Source: Bacteroidia bacterium (GTDB lineage Bacteria; Bacteroidota; Bacteroidia; Palsa-965). Taken from it: DNA of 64,000 nt. A program made the translations under genes and the position numbers. Position 1 is the stretch's first letter. Each line of letters starts with the position of its first letter. This document shows, one piece after another, positions 18,163 to 27,208 of the stretch. The notes under the pieces are model-generated. The model was not told the DNA's origin and did no database searches. It saw only the letters and a list, made by a program, of their open reading frames with translations. The stretch covers positions 224,298 to 288,297 of the forward strand of contig JALONL010000012.1 of NCBI GenBank assembly GCA_025454955.1. The letters are read 5' to 3'.

Positions 18163-21042
18163 TTAGTGCGTCACAATCAGCTTGCGGGTTTCTACGCCTG
18201 TGGCTGTTTCGATGCGGCAGAAATACACCCCGGCAGGTACCGAAGCGGCATCAAACAATACATTGTAGTTTCCGGCTGGCTGGTTGCCTGTGGCAAGCAC
18301 ACTCACCAAACGGCCCGACGCATCGAGCACAGTGAGGTTTACTGCGCCGTTTTGCGGCTGAGTATAACGGATTTCGGTGTTGCCTGTGGTGGGATTGGGG
18401 AAAATCTGCACCCCGCCGGCCACTGCGTTATTGCTCACCGAGAGCGGCACCTGGGTATCGTAATTGATTTGTGCATTTACGGCGCTGCTCTGAATATCGG
18501 CAAGATCGTCGCCGGCAATGAGTGCGAAGGCTACGACTACAGAATCGCCGGCGGCAATGTTGAAGGGGCCGCTGCTCATTACATCAATTACGTCGTTCCC
18601 GGTGGATGTGGTGTTACCGGCCTGCGAACGGTTGGTGCTGAGGGTGGTGTATTTCTCGGAATTGTCGTAGCCGTTAAACATGTCCACACCGCCGTTTCCG
18701 CCGTTTACGTTGTCGATGGCGTAATGCACCGGAGGAGCCGTGTTGGTGAGCAGTTTAATGCCGCAATAAAAACCGTTGGCTGCTGTGTGAAAGGTGTAAC
18801 CCATTTTGTTTACCGCATCGTAATTCGATTTGTTATCGTTGTACGTGGATGCGTCAATGTCCCAGTCGGCAAAAATACCTGCGTGGAGGTTGTTGAGTGT
18901 GGTGGTGCCTGTGTTGCGGATAATGTACTCCACAATTACATATTTGGTATGCGGCGCCGAGCTCCAGGCATAGGCATTGTGCGTAACGGTTACAGGCAAT
19001 GCGCCCGACGAGGAGGGTGCATCGTTAAAACGGCCGGTGAGATCGAAATCAGAAGCTACCGTGGGAATTATCTGGCGCACGGTTTGAACCGAGGCGAAAT
19101 CCACATCGGGTGTGGAACCGGTGCCACGCACCACGTCGCTTACCTTGGTGGGTGTACCAATCATCAAACCGGCTTCGTAAAGAAGTGAGCCGTTTTGCTG
19201 GTAGTTAAAGCCAAGTCCCTGCTGCTGCTGATCCTGGTTGTAACCAATAAGTCCGCGGCTGGTAATGGTGGTCCACACATCGTTTACGGTTACGTTGATG
19301 TAATCTACGTTTACCGTTTCGGTGAAATAGAAATTGCGTGTCCAGCTTCCGTCGGTTACCGCCACACGGAAAACAATGGGCTGGTTGGAAGGTGCGTTGG
19401 TGTTTACAGAAATGGTAAACGGATCGCTGTTGTTGGTGGCAGTGACCAGTGTGCCGAGTGCGCCAATGGTGGTGGTACCGTCGATAATGGTTACAAACGT
19501 GCCGCCGCTCACCACGGTAAGTGTGGCGGTTACATTGGATGCGGGAGCGAGGTAATTGGTAAAGTCGCCACGTACGCGGAGGGTATCGCCAATTACGTAA
19601 GCATTGTCGTTGTTGTCGGTTACGGTGCGGTTGAGGAACATTACCGAAGGACCGGCAGGATCTGTAAGCGCTTTGTAGAGATTTACGCGGCCGGTGCCCA
19701 ATTTATCGAGGTAAGAACCGTTGGGCGATACCGAGTAAATGTTATCGGTAGTTTCGATAAGGCGGCGCATGGCCTGTGTGGCATTGTAGGTAGGATAGAA
19801 AGCGCGCACAATAGCCAGCGCACCGGCTGCAACGGGCGATGCCATTGAGGTACCGCTCGACTGTGTGTAACCGTTTCCGCTCCAGGTAGAATTGACATTC
19901 GAACCGGGCGAAGAAATATCAACTGTGTAGTTAAAGTTAGAGAACGACGATTTTGCATCGGTAGAACTGGTAGAAGCCACACTCAGCACACGGTCGTAAG
20001 CGGCGGGATAGAATGCCTGATCTACACCATTGTTTCCGGCAGCGCAAACCACGGCAGCATCCATGTTGTTGGTGGCGTAGTCGATAATATTCTGACCAAA
20101 TGAACCGCCACCGGTTCCGCCCCACGAGCAGTTGATGATTTTGCAGCCATGATCGGCCGCGTAGGTAATGCCCTGATACGAGCCAACGAGCGCTCCTGAA
20201 GCATCGGCAATTTTCACGGGCAGGAATTTGCAGTTGAAGCCAGCACCGGCCACGCCCAGGTTGTTGTTTACCTGCGCCGCTGCACAACCGCTTACGTGTA
20301 CGCCGTGCGCATTGGCCTGCCAGGTAGGATCGTTGTCGTTCATGCCCACATCCCAGCCGCGGTAGTTGTCGATAAAGCCGTCGTTGTCGTCGTCGTTTCC
20401 GTTTATCGGGTCGGCGGTGTTGTAGGCAATCTGGTTGGTGAGGTCGCTGTGGGTAAGTTCCACACCGGTATCGGTAATACCAATTACCACCGAGGAACTT
20501 CCGGTTGACACATCCCAGCCCGACATACCGCTTGTGCTGGCGGCAGCAATGCGGTAAATGTGGTACGACGAGGAACTTGTGGCCTGCGGATCGTTGGGAG
20601 TAAAGCCTGCTTTGGGAACGAAATACGGCTCTACGTATTCAAAATAGCCGGTATTGTAAAGTTTGCCGATGGCTCTTTCGAGCGGCATGGCTCCGGTATA
20701 ATGCACCACGTAAATGGTGGAAAGATCAATCATGGGTTGCCCCCACTGGTTTACAGTCCTTTCGGGTGCTTTGTGGTTGGGAAACATTTTCGACACCTGA
20801 TCGGCACCGATCATGGTAAGGAAATTGCTAACCGAAGGAATGGTCACTCCCTGCGGGGCGCAATTGGCGCGGTACTGAGGCTTTACCTTGAGAATAAAGG
20901 TAGAAGGCAGGTACTCGTCGGGCTCGAGCTGCGAAAGCGGCGTATAGGTAAGTTTACGCGGTTGCGGAGCCTGCTGGGGTGCGGCAATCAGTGCCGTGTG
21001 AAGGAATACTCCGGCGGCAGCCAGGGTGAGGATGTGTTTCAT
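18163..21042 (-). CDS. S8 subtilisin-like peptidase with T9SS sorting domain
   Basis: A 959-residue secreted serine protease. After a signal peptide (1-20) comes a propeptide-like region (30-150). The S8 catalytic domain has Asp191 (GITDTGVELTHSD), His246 (NAHGVHVSG), oxyanion Asn337 (AAGNNG) and Ser399 (SSGTSMASPVAAG), all present and correctly ordered, so it should be active. Residues 465-860 form beta-rich accessory domains. The C-terminal T9SS type A domain starts at 'IFPNPTTGN' (about 883). It would be exported by Sec, passed through the type IX system and released or anchored at the surface, presumably to degrade external protein. Its own strong terminator follows. Confidence 0.95.
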   Translation of the reverse strand: MKHILTLAAAGVFLHTALIAAPQQAPQPRKLTYTPLSQLEPDEYLPSTFILKVKPQYRANCAPQGVTIPSVSNFLTMIGADQVSKMFPNHKAPERTVNQWGQPMIDLSTIYVVHYTGAMPLERAIGKLYNTGYFEYVEPYFVPKAGFTPNDPQATSSSSYHIYRIAAASTSGMSGWDVSTGSSSVVIGITDTGVELTHSDLTNQIAYNTADPINGNDDDNDGFIDNYRGWDVGMNDNDPTWQANAHGVHVSGCAAAQVNNNLGVAGAGFNCKFLPVKIADASGALVGSYQGITYAADHGCKIINCSWGGTGGGSFGQNIIDYATNNMDAAVVCAAGNNGVDQAFYPAAYDRVLSVASTSSTDAKSSFSNFNYTVDISSPGSNVNSTWSGNGYTQSSGTSMASPVAAGALAIVRAFYPTYNATQAMRRLIETTDNIYSVSPNGSYLDKLGTGRVNLYKALTDPAGPSVMFLNRTVTDNNDNAYVIGDTLRVRGDFTNYLAPASNVTATLTVVSGGTFVTIIDGTTTIGALGTLVTATNNSDPFTISVNTNAPSNQPIVFRVAVTDGSWTRNFYFTETVNVDYINVTVNDVWTTITSRGLIGYNQDQQQQGLGFNYQQNGSLLYEAGLMIGTPTKVSDVVRGTGSTPDVDFASVQTVRQIIPTVASDFDLTGRFNDAPSSSGALPVTVTHNAYAWSSAPHTKYVIVEYIIRNTGTTTLNNLHAGIFADWDIDASTYNDNKSNYDAVNKMGYTFHTAANGFYCGIKLLTNTAPPVHYAIDNVNGGNGGVDMFNGYDNSEKYTTLSTNRSQAGNTTSTGNDVIDVMSSGPFNIAAGDSVVVAFALIAGDDLADIQSSAVNAQINYDTQVPLSVSNNAVAGGVQIFPNPTTGNTEIRYTQPQNGAVNLTVLDASGRLVSVLATGNQPAGNYNVLFDAASVPAGVYFCRIETATGVETRKLIVTH

Positions 21043-21180
21043 TGGCAGTGTTAAGCTGTAAAGGATTTAGCAATTGGTGATTACGAATGTAACTAAACCA
21101 TCTGCTAATTCAAAGTTGACACTATGTAAAAACTCAGATCGTTGAAGCATTAATCCGCAAATTCAACCCTCACATAAACA

Positions 21181-21214
21181 AAAGCCCGGCTGCGTAAATC
21201 GCAGCCGGGCTTTT
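21181..21214 (-). terminator. Terminator of the discoidin-domain gene
   Basis: A 14-bp perfect stem AAAGCCCGGCTGCG / CGCAGCCGGGCTTT with a 5-nt loop. It lies 34 nt downstream of the leftward stop codon; the stem ends in A/T runs on both sides, so it could work in either direction. Confidence 0.85.
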
Positions 21215-21247
21215 CACCCTATTTTCAATAATCCTTCCGAAATACGA

Positions 21248-23674
21248 TCAGGATTTCACAAACCTCAGGGTTTTACGGCGCACTCCATCGCTGATCTGGA
21301 GCAGATATACGCCGGGGCTGAGTGTTTCGAGCGGCAGTGTGCCTGTGGGGCTGTAAATGGTGGTGCTCAGCACCAAGCTGCCATTGAGGGCAAACACCTG
21401 TATGGTACGCGGCTGTTCGGGCCAGCCCTCCAGTGTGTAATGCAATTCGTTTGCAGCCGGGTTGGGAAAAATACGCACACCGGCCGTGGGTTCAACCGCC
21501 ACCGGGCCCGAGGAAAGCGGCGGAGCCTGACAGTCGCAGTCGGTTACATATACCTCAAATTCCATCAGCCTGTACCAGCCTGTGTTGTATTGGGTAAGGT
21601 TCAGCCTCACGTAGCGGGCCTGTATGCCTGAAAAGTTTCGGTAAAGGTCGAGCTGGCCGTTTTCGTTTACGGCGGTGGCAATGGTGGTCCAGTTTATATT
21701 ATCCTGCGATACCTGCACCTGATAATCGCTGCCGAAGAAAATCCAGTCCCAGAAAAGTTTCACAGCCGAAATATTTTTCACCGCACCCAAATCGCAGGTA
21801 ATGGTGGCGTTGGGTTGTGCAAAGCCCGAGGCCCAGCCGGTGTTGAGGTCTCCATCGTTTGCATTCCATACCTGATTGGCGGCATTGGTATCGAGCACCG
21901 ACGAGGCCGTGAGTGTTCCCAGCCTCGACTCGGCCGGGCCGTTGCGGTAAGTGCTGTCCACCCACACCGGAATGCTTTCGGCATTGAGACCGCCGCCGAG
22001 GTTCTGAAACTCGGCCACACTCATTAAATGCACCTGGGGCAGGTAGCATTGCATGAAGCCGTGCCGCCAGTTTATGCCCAGCAGCGAACTGTCGTAAAGC
22101 GTGCCGGCCCAGTCGCTGTGCGAAAAGTCGAGCTGGTGTTCGTGCGGATCGAAGGCGAAGGTCCATTCGGGTGCTATGTTTACCCAGCGCATGAGTATGC
22201 CGATGTCGCTTTGTGTGCCGTAATCGACCCAGGTAACGCCGTTGGAGGCGGTGGCATTTACGGGCCGTTCGGTACTTCTGGAGTACGCTATGACGTAGTT
22301 GCGGTTGTTGTCTATTACCACATCATCGTCGGTAATGGCGTTTATGGTGGTGGCGGGCATGGGCGAAAACGGATCCTGGTCGATGCCGATGATGCTCCAG
22401 TAGCGTACTTCGCCAGCGGTCATGGTGGCTTCGCCGTTTCGTGTAGCGGGGAACGTGGGCAGACGGCCGGTGAGCACAAGTACTTTGCCCGGCGGCACCG
22501 ATACCGAGCGGCCAATGTAGGTGGCGTAGTTGTTGGTGGTGGCGTGCGGTTCTATATTGCCAGGCGCGGGCTGAAACTCGCCGCGGCCTGTCCAGCCGAG
22601 GTCGATTTCGCGGATGCGCTGGGCACTGTCCTGCCGGCTGAAATTGGCCGAAATACTTACGCCGTTGAGAATAGAACGCGTAATGCCCCACGACTTGAAC
22701 CAGCCAGTGGCAAAGTTGGTACCGCCTGCATTGCCGGGTGCGGTTACGCGGTTGGCAATGGTGGTATCGGCGCGGCGCTGCAGGGCGGTGAAATCGGAGC
22801 CTACGAAATAGCGTTCGCCGGTGGGCAGTTCGAACCAGGCTTTGGGCATGGGTACTCCGCCAAGCGGGTTAACATTATCGTCGGGCTCGTAAATACGTAT
22901 CCATACTGCGCCGAGGTTCCAGTCGCCCTGCTGATTGGCCGGAAGCGGTGTACCTGCAATGGTTTTATGCCCCAGCGGGCCCTGATACACGAGCATGGCA
23001 CCGGTGCGCACGTTGGTATTTTCACGATACGGGTATGTGTGTGCCGCGCCGTTAAGCGTGGTGGGATCGCCGGTGGCTAAATTAAACTCTACGTGGTAGC
23101 TGCGTTGCGTGGCATTGCGGTTTGCACCTACCCGAAACGGGTTGGTATGGCCGGGAAGCGGGTCAATGTCCACATCGGCAAAACCCACTTCGGCCGTACC
23201 AAACTGCCGCTGCGAATAATACTCGGTGCCGTTGAGCGGCGGTGTGGTTTGTATGGAGAAAAAGCGGCAGTGCGGAAACTCACCTTCAATAACCAGTTTG
23301 CTGCCAAACGGCGCCAGTGCAGTGCCGAGGAAAAGGTAAGTGACTTTAGGATCGGGAATGCCGGCGTAGAGCGAATCCTTGTCGATGGGTTTGGCATAGC
23401 GCACGGCCCAGGTTTCGGCAGCAGTTACCGAGTCGGGATCTTTGAGGTAAAAATCTTTCGAGTCGGAAATGCCCTGCGGAATGAGGGCATCGGGAATGCT
23501 GTCGGAAGCATTGTTTTGTACCCAGCGGTAAATGTAAGCTTCGAGGCTGTCGGAAATTTGCTGGGCCTGGGCAATGGTTACCGAAGGCGGCTGCGAAGGA
23601 TAAGGATCAGATGGCGGCAGACATCCGGCCAAAGTGGCGGCAAGCGCAAGTGTGAAGAATACTACTTTTCTCAT
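21248..23674 (-). CDS. Lipoprotein-like T9SS cargo with discoidin domain
   Basis: A secreted or surface protein of 808 residues from the ATG at 23674. That start is chosen because it gives a compact signal ending in the lipobox LAGC (Cys18). An upstream in-frame ATG at 23713 would add 13 polar residues. The N-terminal two thirds are unrecognised. An F5/8 type C (discoidin, carbohydrate-binding) domain spans about 580-713 ('WNANDGDLNTGWASG', 'CDLGAVKNISAVKLFWDW', 'ARYVRLNLTQY'). The C-terminal T9SS sorting domain begins at 'IFPNPAANE' (about 735). A lipobox combined with a T9SS domain is unusual because the two usually specify different anchoring routes. Confidence 0.85.
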   Translation of the reverse strand: MRKVVFFTLALAATLAGCLPPSDPYPSQPPSVTIAQAQQISDSLEAYIYRWVQNNASDSIPDALIPQGISDSKDFYLKDPDSVTAAETWAVRYAKPIDKDSLYAGIPDPKVTYLFLGTALAPFGSKLVIEGEFPHCRFFSIQTTPPLNGTEYYSQRQFGTAEVGFADVDIDPLPGHTNPFRVGANRNATQRSYHVEFNLATGDPTTLNGAAHTYPYRENTNVRTGAMLVYQGPLGHKTIAGTPLPANQQGDWNLGAVWIRIYEPDDNVNPLGGVPMPKAWFELPTGERYFVGSDFTALQRRADTTIANRVTAPGNAGGTNFATGWFKSWGITRSILNGVSISANFSRQDSAQRIREIDLGWTGRGEFQPAPGNIEPHATTNNYATYIGRSVSVPPGKVLVLTGRLPTFPATRNGEATMTAGEVRYWSIIGIDQDPFSPMPATTINAITDDDVVIDNNRNYVIAYSRSTERPVNATASNGVTWVDYGTQSDIGILMRWVNIAPEWTFAFDPHEHQLDFSHSDWAGTLYDSSLLGINWRHGFMQCYLPQVHLMSVAEFQNLGGGLNAESIPVWVDSTYRNGPAESRLGTLTASSVLDTNAANQVWNANDGDLNTGWASGFAQPNATITCDLGAVKNISAVKLFWDWIFFGSDYQVQVSQDNINWTTIATAVNENGQLDLYRNFSGIQARYVRLNLTQYNTGWYRLMEFEVYVTDCDCQAPPLSSGPVAVEPTAGVRIFPNPAANELHYTLEGWPEQPRTIQVFALNGSLVLSTTIYSPTGTLPLETLSPGVYLLQISDGVRRKTLRFVKS

Positions 23675-23816
23675 ACCTATATTGTTTGGGTTCTTGTTCT
23701 GGCTTACTCTCAAATATAGTGCGCACAGTAATTGACGGTGCCATTATTTGAACCTCTTGCACAATTTTTGAACAAACAGCGTCGTCATCGGAATACAATA
23801 ACTAATTATTTGCCTT

Positions 23817-23823
23817 TACTTTG
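23817..23823 (+). promoter_or_regulatory. -7-like box (TACTTTG) adjacent to start codon
   Basis: A one-base-short version of TAnnTTTG ending 5 nt before ATG 23829. It is the only promoter-like signal in the gap and again suggests a leaderless transcript for the two-component operon. Confidence 0.35.
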
Positions 23824-23828
23824 AAGGT

Positions 23829-24854
23829 ATGCAGAAATGGTGGTTTTCAGATCGGGTAAGTCATGCAGGTATCTGGCTGCTGTATTTTCTGCTGTCGTGG
23901 TCATATTATGCGGCCTGGCTGCCGCTCGAAGGTATTCATGTTCCACCGCTGCGGCTGTTTATTTTTTCGGTAAACACGGTGACGTTAACGCTGATGTTTC
24001 CTTATTTCCTGTATTGGTTCAGGAAAAAATATTCTTCGCACTGGCCGTATTGGCAACGTATTTCGGTGCATGGAATTTTTCTTGTGGTTGCTTCGGCACT
24101 GCTTGCCCTGCTCGATGTGGCATACCTTACCGGAATTACCGATACCAGTGTGTTTCTTGATACGTGGCACCTTACCTCGCGCACGCCCACACTGTTTATT
24201 CTCAGTCTGATTATAAACTGGATGCGAATCAGGCGCGATTTTGAGGAGCATAAAAAACAACAGGAGCAATTGGAAAATGCCCGGCAGGAAGCCGAACTTC
24301 GTATGCTGAAAGCGCAAATAAGTCCGCACTTTTTGTTTAACGCACTCAACAACCTCAACAGCCTCATTCATCTCGATCCGGCGCGTGCTTCGGATACGGT
24401 GGTAAAACTGTCGGATTTGCTGCGGCATGTAATTTACGACGGGCATAAAACACTCATTCCGCTAGATGATGAAGTGGATTACCTGCGCAACTACATTGCA
24501 CTGGCCACCATGAAAGAACGGATGCAGCAGCATGTAAAATTTGAAACTGAGGTGGCACCGGGGCATTTTATTGAGCCGCTTATTCTGGTTAATTTCATTG
24601 AAAATGCCTTTAAGCACGGCTCCATAGAAAAGCCCGAAGACCGGATTGAAATAAGCCTGCGTGCGGCAAACGGAAAGATTGTGTTTTCGTGCTGCAATCC
24701 GTACAAGGAGCAAATGCAGAAAGATGCCACGCACGGAATAGGGCTGAGCAATGTGAAACAGCGGCTTGGAATAACCTATCCCGAAAAACACTCGCTAACC
24801 ATTACACAGCAGGGTGGAATGTTTAACGTATTGCTAGAAATAAACCAGCTATGA
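23829..24854 (+). CDS. LytS-type sensor histidine kinase
   Basis: A 341-residue membrane histidine kinase of the LytS/YehU (His_kinase, PF06580-like) class. Four hydrophobic segments (about 14-31, 42-63, 80-101, 118-133) form a membrane sensor without a recognisable ligand domain. A short coiled coil (138-160) follows, then the phospho-acceptor box 'QISPHFLFNALNNLNSL' with His167. The ATPase part has the N box 'NFIENAFKHG' and G box 'THGIGLSNVKQRL'. It is encoded in a 4-nt overlapping pair with the LytTR regulator downstream, its evident partner. Confidence 0.95.
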   Translation: MQKWWFSDRVSHAGIWLLYFLLSWSYYAAWLPLEGIHVPPLRLFIFSVNTVTLTLMFPYFLYWFRKKYSSHWPYWQRISVHGIFLVVASALLALLDVAYLTGITDTSVFLDTWHLTSRTPTLFILSLIINWMRIRRDFEEHKKQQEQLENARQEAELRMLKAQISPHFLFNALNNLNSLIHLDPARASDTVVKLSDLLRHVIYDGHKTLIPLDDEVDYLRNYIALATMKERMQQHVKFETEVAPGHFIEPLILVNFIENAFKHGSIEKPEDRIEISLRAANGKIVFSCCNPYKEQMQKDATHGIGLSNVKQRLGITYPEKHSLTITQQGGMFNVLLEINQL

Positions 24855-25522
24855 AATGGCGCTGCCTGCTTGCCGACGATGAAGATCTGGCGCTGAAACT
24901 TCTCGGCCATTTTATGGCGCAGGAAGATACTGTGCAAATAGTGGGTGCATTTTCATCGGCCGACGAAGCCCTGCGGCATATTGAACAGGAAAAGCCCGAA
25001 TTGCTTTTTCTCGACATACAAATGCCCGAGCGCAGCGGACTCGATCTAATAGCCGCGCTCAGCTACCGGCCTGTGGTGGTGCTGGTAACGGCCTACAGCG
25101 AACATGCCGGAAAAGCATTCGATCTTGATGTGGCCGATTATCTGCTGAAGCCCTATTCGCAGGAACGTTTTAAACGCTCGCTGCAAAAAGCCACCGAACT
25201 TGCCGAAGTACGTTTCGGCAAACAACTCACCGAAAAGCCGCTGCTTTTGCGCCGGAAAGGGTTAACAGAAAAAGTGAATCCTTCGGACATGCTTTTCGTG
25301 GAAGGTTTAAAGCAGTATGTGAAAATTGTGACTCCGGAACACACCTACGTCCACCACATTACACTGAAAGAACTCGAAACGCAGTTGCCCGATTTTTTTA
25401 TACGTGTGCATAAGTCGTATATCATTAACCGCAGCAAAACCGATTCGTTTAAGCAGGGCAAGCTGAGTATCGGAAACTATACTATTCCTGTAGGGCGAAG
25501 CTACAAGGGCAATCTGGAGTAG
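24851..25522 (+). CDS. LytTR-family response regulator
   Basis: A 223-residue DNA-binding response regulator. The receiver domain (1-120) has the acidic pair Asp9/Asp10, phospho-acceptor Asp55 (LLFLDIQMP), Thr80 and Lys100 (YLLKPYS). The LytTR domain (about 130-222) has 'MLFVEGLKQYVKIVT' and 'FIRVHKSYIINRSKTD'. It is phosphorylated by the kinase encoded immediately upstream, with which it overlaps by 4 nt (ATGA). Target promoters cannot be told from the window. Confidence 0.95.
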   Translation: MKWRCLLADDEDLALKLLGHFMAQEDTVQIVGAFSSADEALRHIEQEKPELLFLDIQMPERSGLDLIAALSYRPVVVLVTAYSEHAGKAFDLDVADYLLKPYSQERFKRSLQKATELAEVRFGKQLTEKPLLLRRKGLTEKVNPSDMLFVEGLKQYVKIVTPEHTYVHHITLKELETQLPDFFIRVHKSYIINRSKTDSFKQGKLSIGNYTIPVGRSYKGNLE

Positions 25523-25547
25523 TGTTGATGCCTTAAATCTTCGCTGA

Positions 25548-26096
25548 TCATTTTTTCCTCCTCCGTTTCTCGTATTCTTCCCTTCGTTTCTTCGCGCTTT
25601 GGTTTCGCAAATGAAAATCGTCTGTAAATGGCAGGTTCAATGTGTGAGCAAGCAATTCCAGTATTTCGGTGGCTTTTTGATAATCGGCGAAATTGACGAG
25701 ACTTAGTTTTTTGTTATCAGCACCACGAAGTTGTAAATCGAAATAGCGGTTATACTCCACTTCATCAGACCCATCGAACAATAACCGGCGTATTGGTTTA
25801 CGATTTATCCAATCGGCCTCCCATTGATATTCAAGAAATAACTGATTGTAATTATCGGCCGGAAAGGTGCGGAAGATGGGAATGAGCAATGTATAATCCG
25901 TAAATTTTATTTCATGTGTGGCTTCAATGTAGGAAACCTCTTTCCATCCAAGCAGCAAACTTACGGAAGGGATTATTGCCAGCAGCAGCAAACTATTTGC
26001 TACCAGCCCCAGAAGTACTGAAAGAAAAAGTAAAACCGTGCCCAACACACCCATTCTGAATGTGGGGGCAGAATGTATGGTTAGTATTCCTGACAT
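25548..26096 (-). CDS. Small membrane protein, paralogue of upstream gene
   Basis: A 182-residue protein with two adjacent hydrophobic segments near the N-terminus (about 15-52). A mixed cytosolic or periplasmic domain follows, then a very basic C-terminus (KKRREEYEKRRRKK). The start is set at ATG 26096; the open frame runs further but would overlap the upstream gene by 92 nt. Its layout matches the preceding gene product: a '(T)FR(M/F)GV.G' start, a twin hydrophobic hairpin, 'YF(D/E)(L/I)QL(R/K)', '(L.)LP.TD' and a basic tail, so the two are diverged tandem duplicates. Family and function are not recognised. Confidence 0.7.
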   Translation of the reverse strand: MSGILTIHSAPTFRMGVLGTVLLFLSVLLGLVANSLLLLAIIPSVSLLLGWKEVSYIEATHEIKFTDYTLLIPIFRTFPADNYNQLFLEYQWEADWINRKPIRRLLFDGSDEVEYNRYFDLQLRGADNKKLSLVNFADYQKATEILELLAHTLNLPFTDDFHLRNQSAKKRREEYEKRRRKK

Positions 26097-26115
26097 AGCT
26101 GCTATTCTAAATTCA

Positions 26116-26655
26116 TTACCTGCGGAAGCCTTTTCTTTTTCTTTCCTCCCTGCGTTGATGTGCATCGGCAAGGCGTTGCTGGTACGTGTCTGTAAGAGGA
26201 ATACCAAGCCATTGGCTCACTTTCAATGCAGTTTCGCGTGCGGGTGCATATTCGGAAAACTCCAGCAAATCTATTGATTCACTGGCGCTGCTTTTCAGTT
26301 GAATTTCAAAATACTTTGTCACATCCGGATTGGGTTGGGCTAATCTGGGGCCAAAGTAATTTCTCACCGAATTTTCGTACACCAGCACCACGGCATTGCA
26401 GTGCGCGATACTAATCACCTCACGAAGCGGAAAAAGAAATGAAAAGTTTGTCCGTATCAATTCTTTCTTCTGCACATCCAATTCTGTTTTTTGCCGGGAA
26501 AGAAAAATATTTACGCCAAAAGGAATAAGGATGATTCCTGCCGGAAGTATAAAAAACAGCAGTGCAATGCCTAACCCGACGGTTAACATTCCAATTACTC
26601 CAAAGCGAAATGTGGATTCAGTTCTTAAATGATAAAGATTGGTCGAATTGTTCAT
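26116..26655 (-). CDS. Small membrane protein, tandem paralogue
   Basis: A 179-residue protein with a hydrophobic hairpin at about 17-49 (FGVIGMLTVGLGIALLFFIL and following). A soluble domain follows containing 'TKYFEIQLKSSASESIDLLEFSEY', then a basic tail (RREERKRKGFRR). The layout is the same as that of the gene 19 nt downstream, indicating tandem duplication. The fold is reminiscent of PH-like/YdbT-type membrane-anchored domains, but I cannot claim that. It sits between the HsdR-N gene (9 nt upstream) and its paralogue, and all three probably share one transcript. Confidence 0.7.
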   Translation of the reverse strand: MNNSTNLYHLRTESTFRFGVIGMLTVGLGIALLFFILPAGIILIPFGVNIFLSRQKTELDVQKKELIRTNFSFLFPLREVISIAHCNAVVLVYENSVRNYFGPRLAQPNPDVTKYFEIQLKSSASESIDLLEFSEYAPARETALKVSQWLGIPLTDTYQQRLADAHQRREERKRKGFRR

Positions 26656-26664
26656 GATGAGTGA

Positions 26665-27114
26665 TTAATGTAGATACTCCGGTAATTCTTTCAGAAAAAC
26701 ATATTCCTGCGTCTCATGGTTCATCCGGCAGCAATAGTGTTGCATTCCGTTGGTCACCAGCAGCAGGTTTACGCCAAGCGTTAAGTTATACCGCGCAATC
26801 TGGTCGAAAGTGTGCTGAGAAATAGTTACATCGGGTGCTTTACATTCCACCACCAGCAAGGGCCGAGCATCAGTTCCGAAAGCCACCACATCGCAACGTT
26901 TGCGGAGATTGTTTACTGAGATGCTTTTTTCTACTGCCAGCAGCGAGGCCGGGTAATTTTTATCGGTAATGAGATAGTGCAGTACATGCTGGCGCACCCA
27001 TTCTTCGGGGGTGAGCACAAACCAGCGCCGCCGCACAATGTCGAATACCTCGGTGCGTGCGCCGCTCTGGCGCAGGCGAACGGGATATGCGGGAAAATGA
27101 AGCGCGGGCAGCAT
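26665..27114 (-). CDS. Stand-alone HsdR N-terminal-like nuclease-fold protein
   Basis: A 149-residue protein matching the N-terminal domain of type I restriction HsdR subunits (HSDR_N), a PD-(D/E)XK nuclease fold. The motif is visible as Asp75 in 'RKRCDVVAF' and Glu90-x-Lys92 in 'LLVVECKAP'. No helicase part, HsdM or HsdS gene is nearby, so this is not a restriction system. Stand-alone copies are common in Bacteroidota, often close to holA, as here (holA lies 2.7 kb away). Its role is unknown, possibly DNA repair or maintenance. It heads a leftward three-gene unit. Confidence 0.85.
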   Translation of the reverse strand: MLPALHFPAYPVRLRQSGARTEVFDIVRRRWFVLTPEEWVRQHVLHYLITDKNYPASLLAVEKSISVNNLRKRCDVVAFGTDARPLLVVECKAPDVTISQHTFDQIARYNLTLGVNLLLVTNGMQHYCCRMNHETQEYVFLKELPEYLH

Positions 27115-27181
27115 GGCGTAAATTTAACTTAATCTTTTTACCGGCATGATAAAGCCACCGCGCAGAACCGCCGGGATTTGG

Positions 27182-27189
27182 TACATTTG
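27182..27189 (+). promoter_or_regulatory. -7 box (TACATTTG) of the AMP nucleosidase gene
   Basis: An exact TAnnTTTG match. Transcription would begin near 27191-27196, at or just after an out-of-frame ATG (27191) and about 12 nt before the true start at 27205. It also rules out the upstream in-frame TTG starts at 27178 and 27187. Confidence 0.55.
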
Positions 27190-27190
27190 A

Positions 27191-27208
27191 ATGAAATCAC
27201 CTGTATGA
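27191..27208 (+). other. Five-codon upstream ORF (MKSPV) overlapping the amn start
   Basis: ATG AAA TCA CCT GTA TGA. Its stop codon overlaps the ATG of the AMP nucleosidase gene in an ATGA arrangement, so terminating ribosomes could reinitiate. It may be chance; no peptide function is implied. Confidence 0.3.

Noticed and set aside
18166..19188. 340-codon plus-strand frame
   Set aside because: It is antisense to the subtilase, whose catalytic triad and sorting domain are intact.
26665..27114. Restriction-modification system
   Set aside because: Only an isolated HsdR N-terminal-like domain is present, without helicase, HsdM, HsdS or methylase genes.
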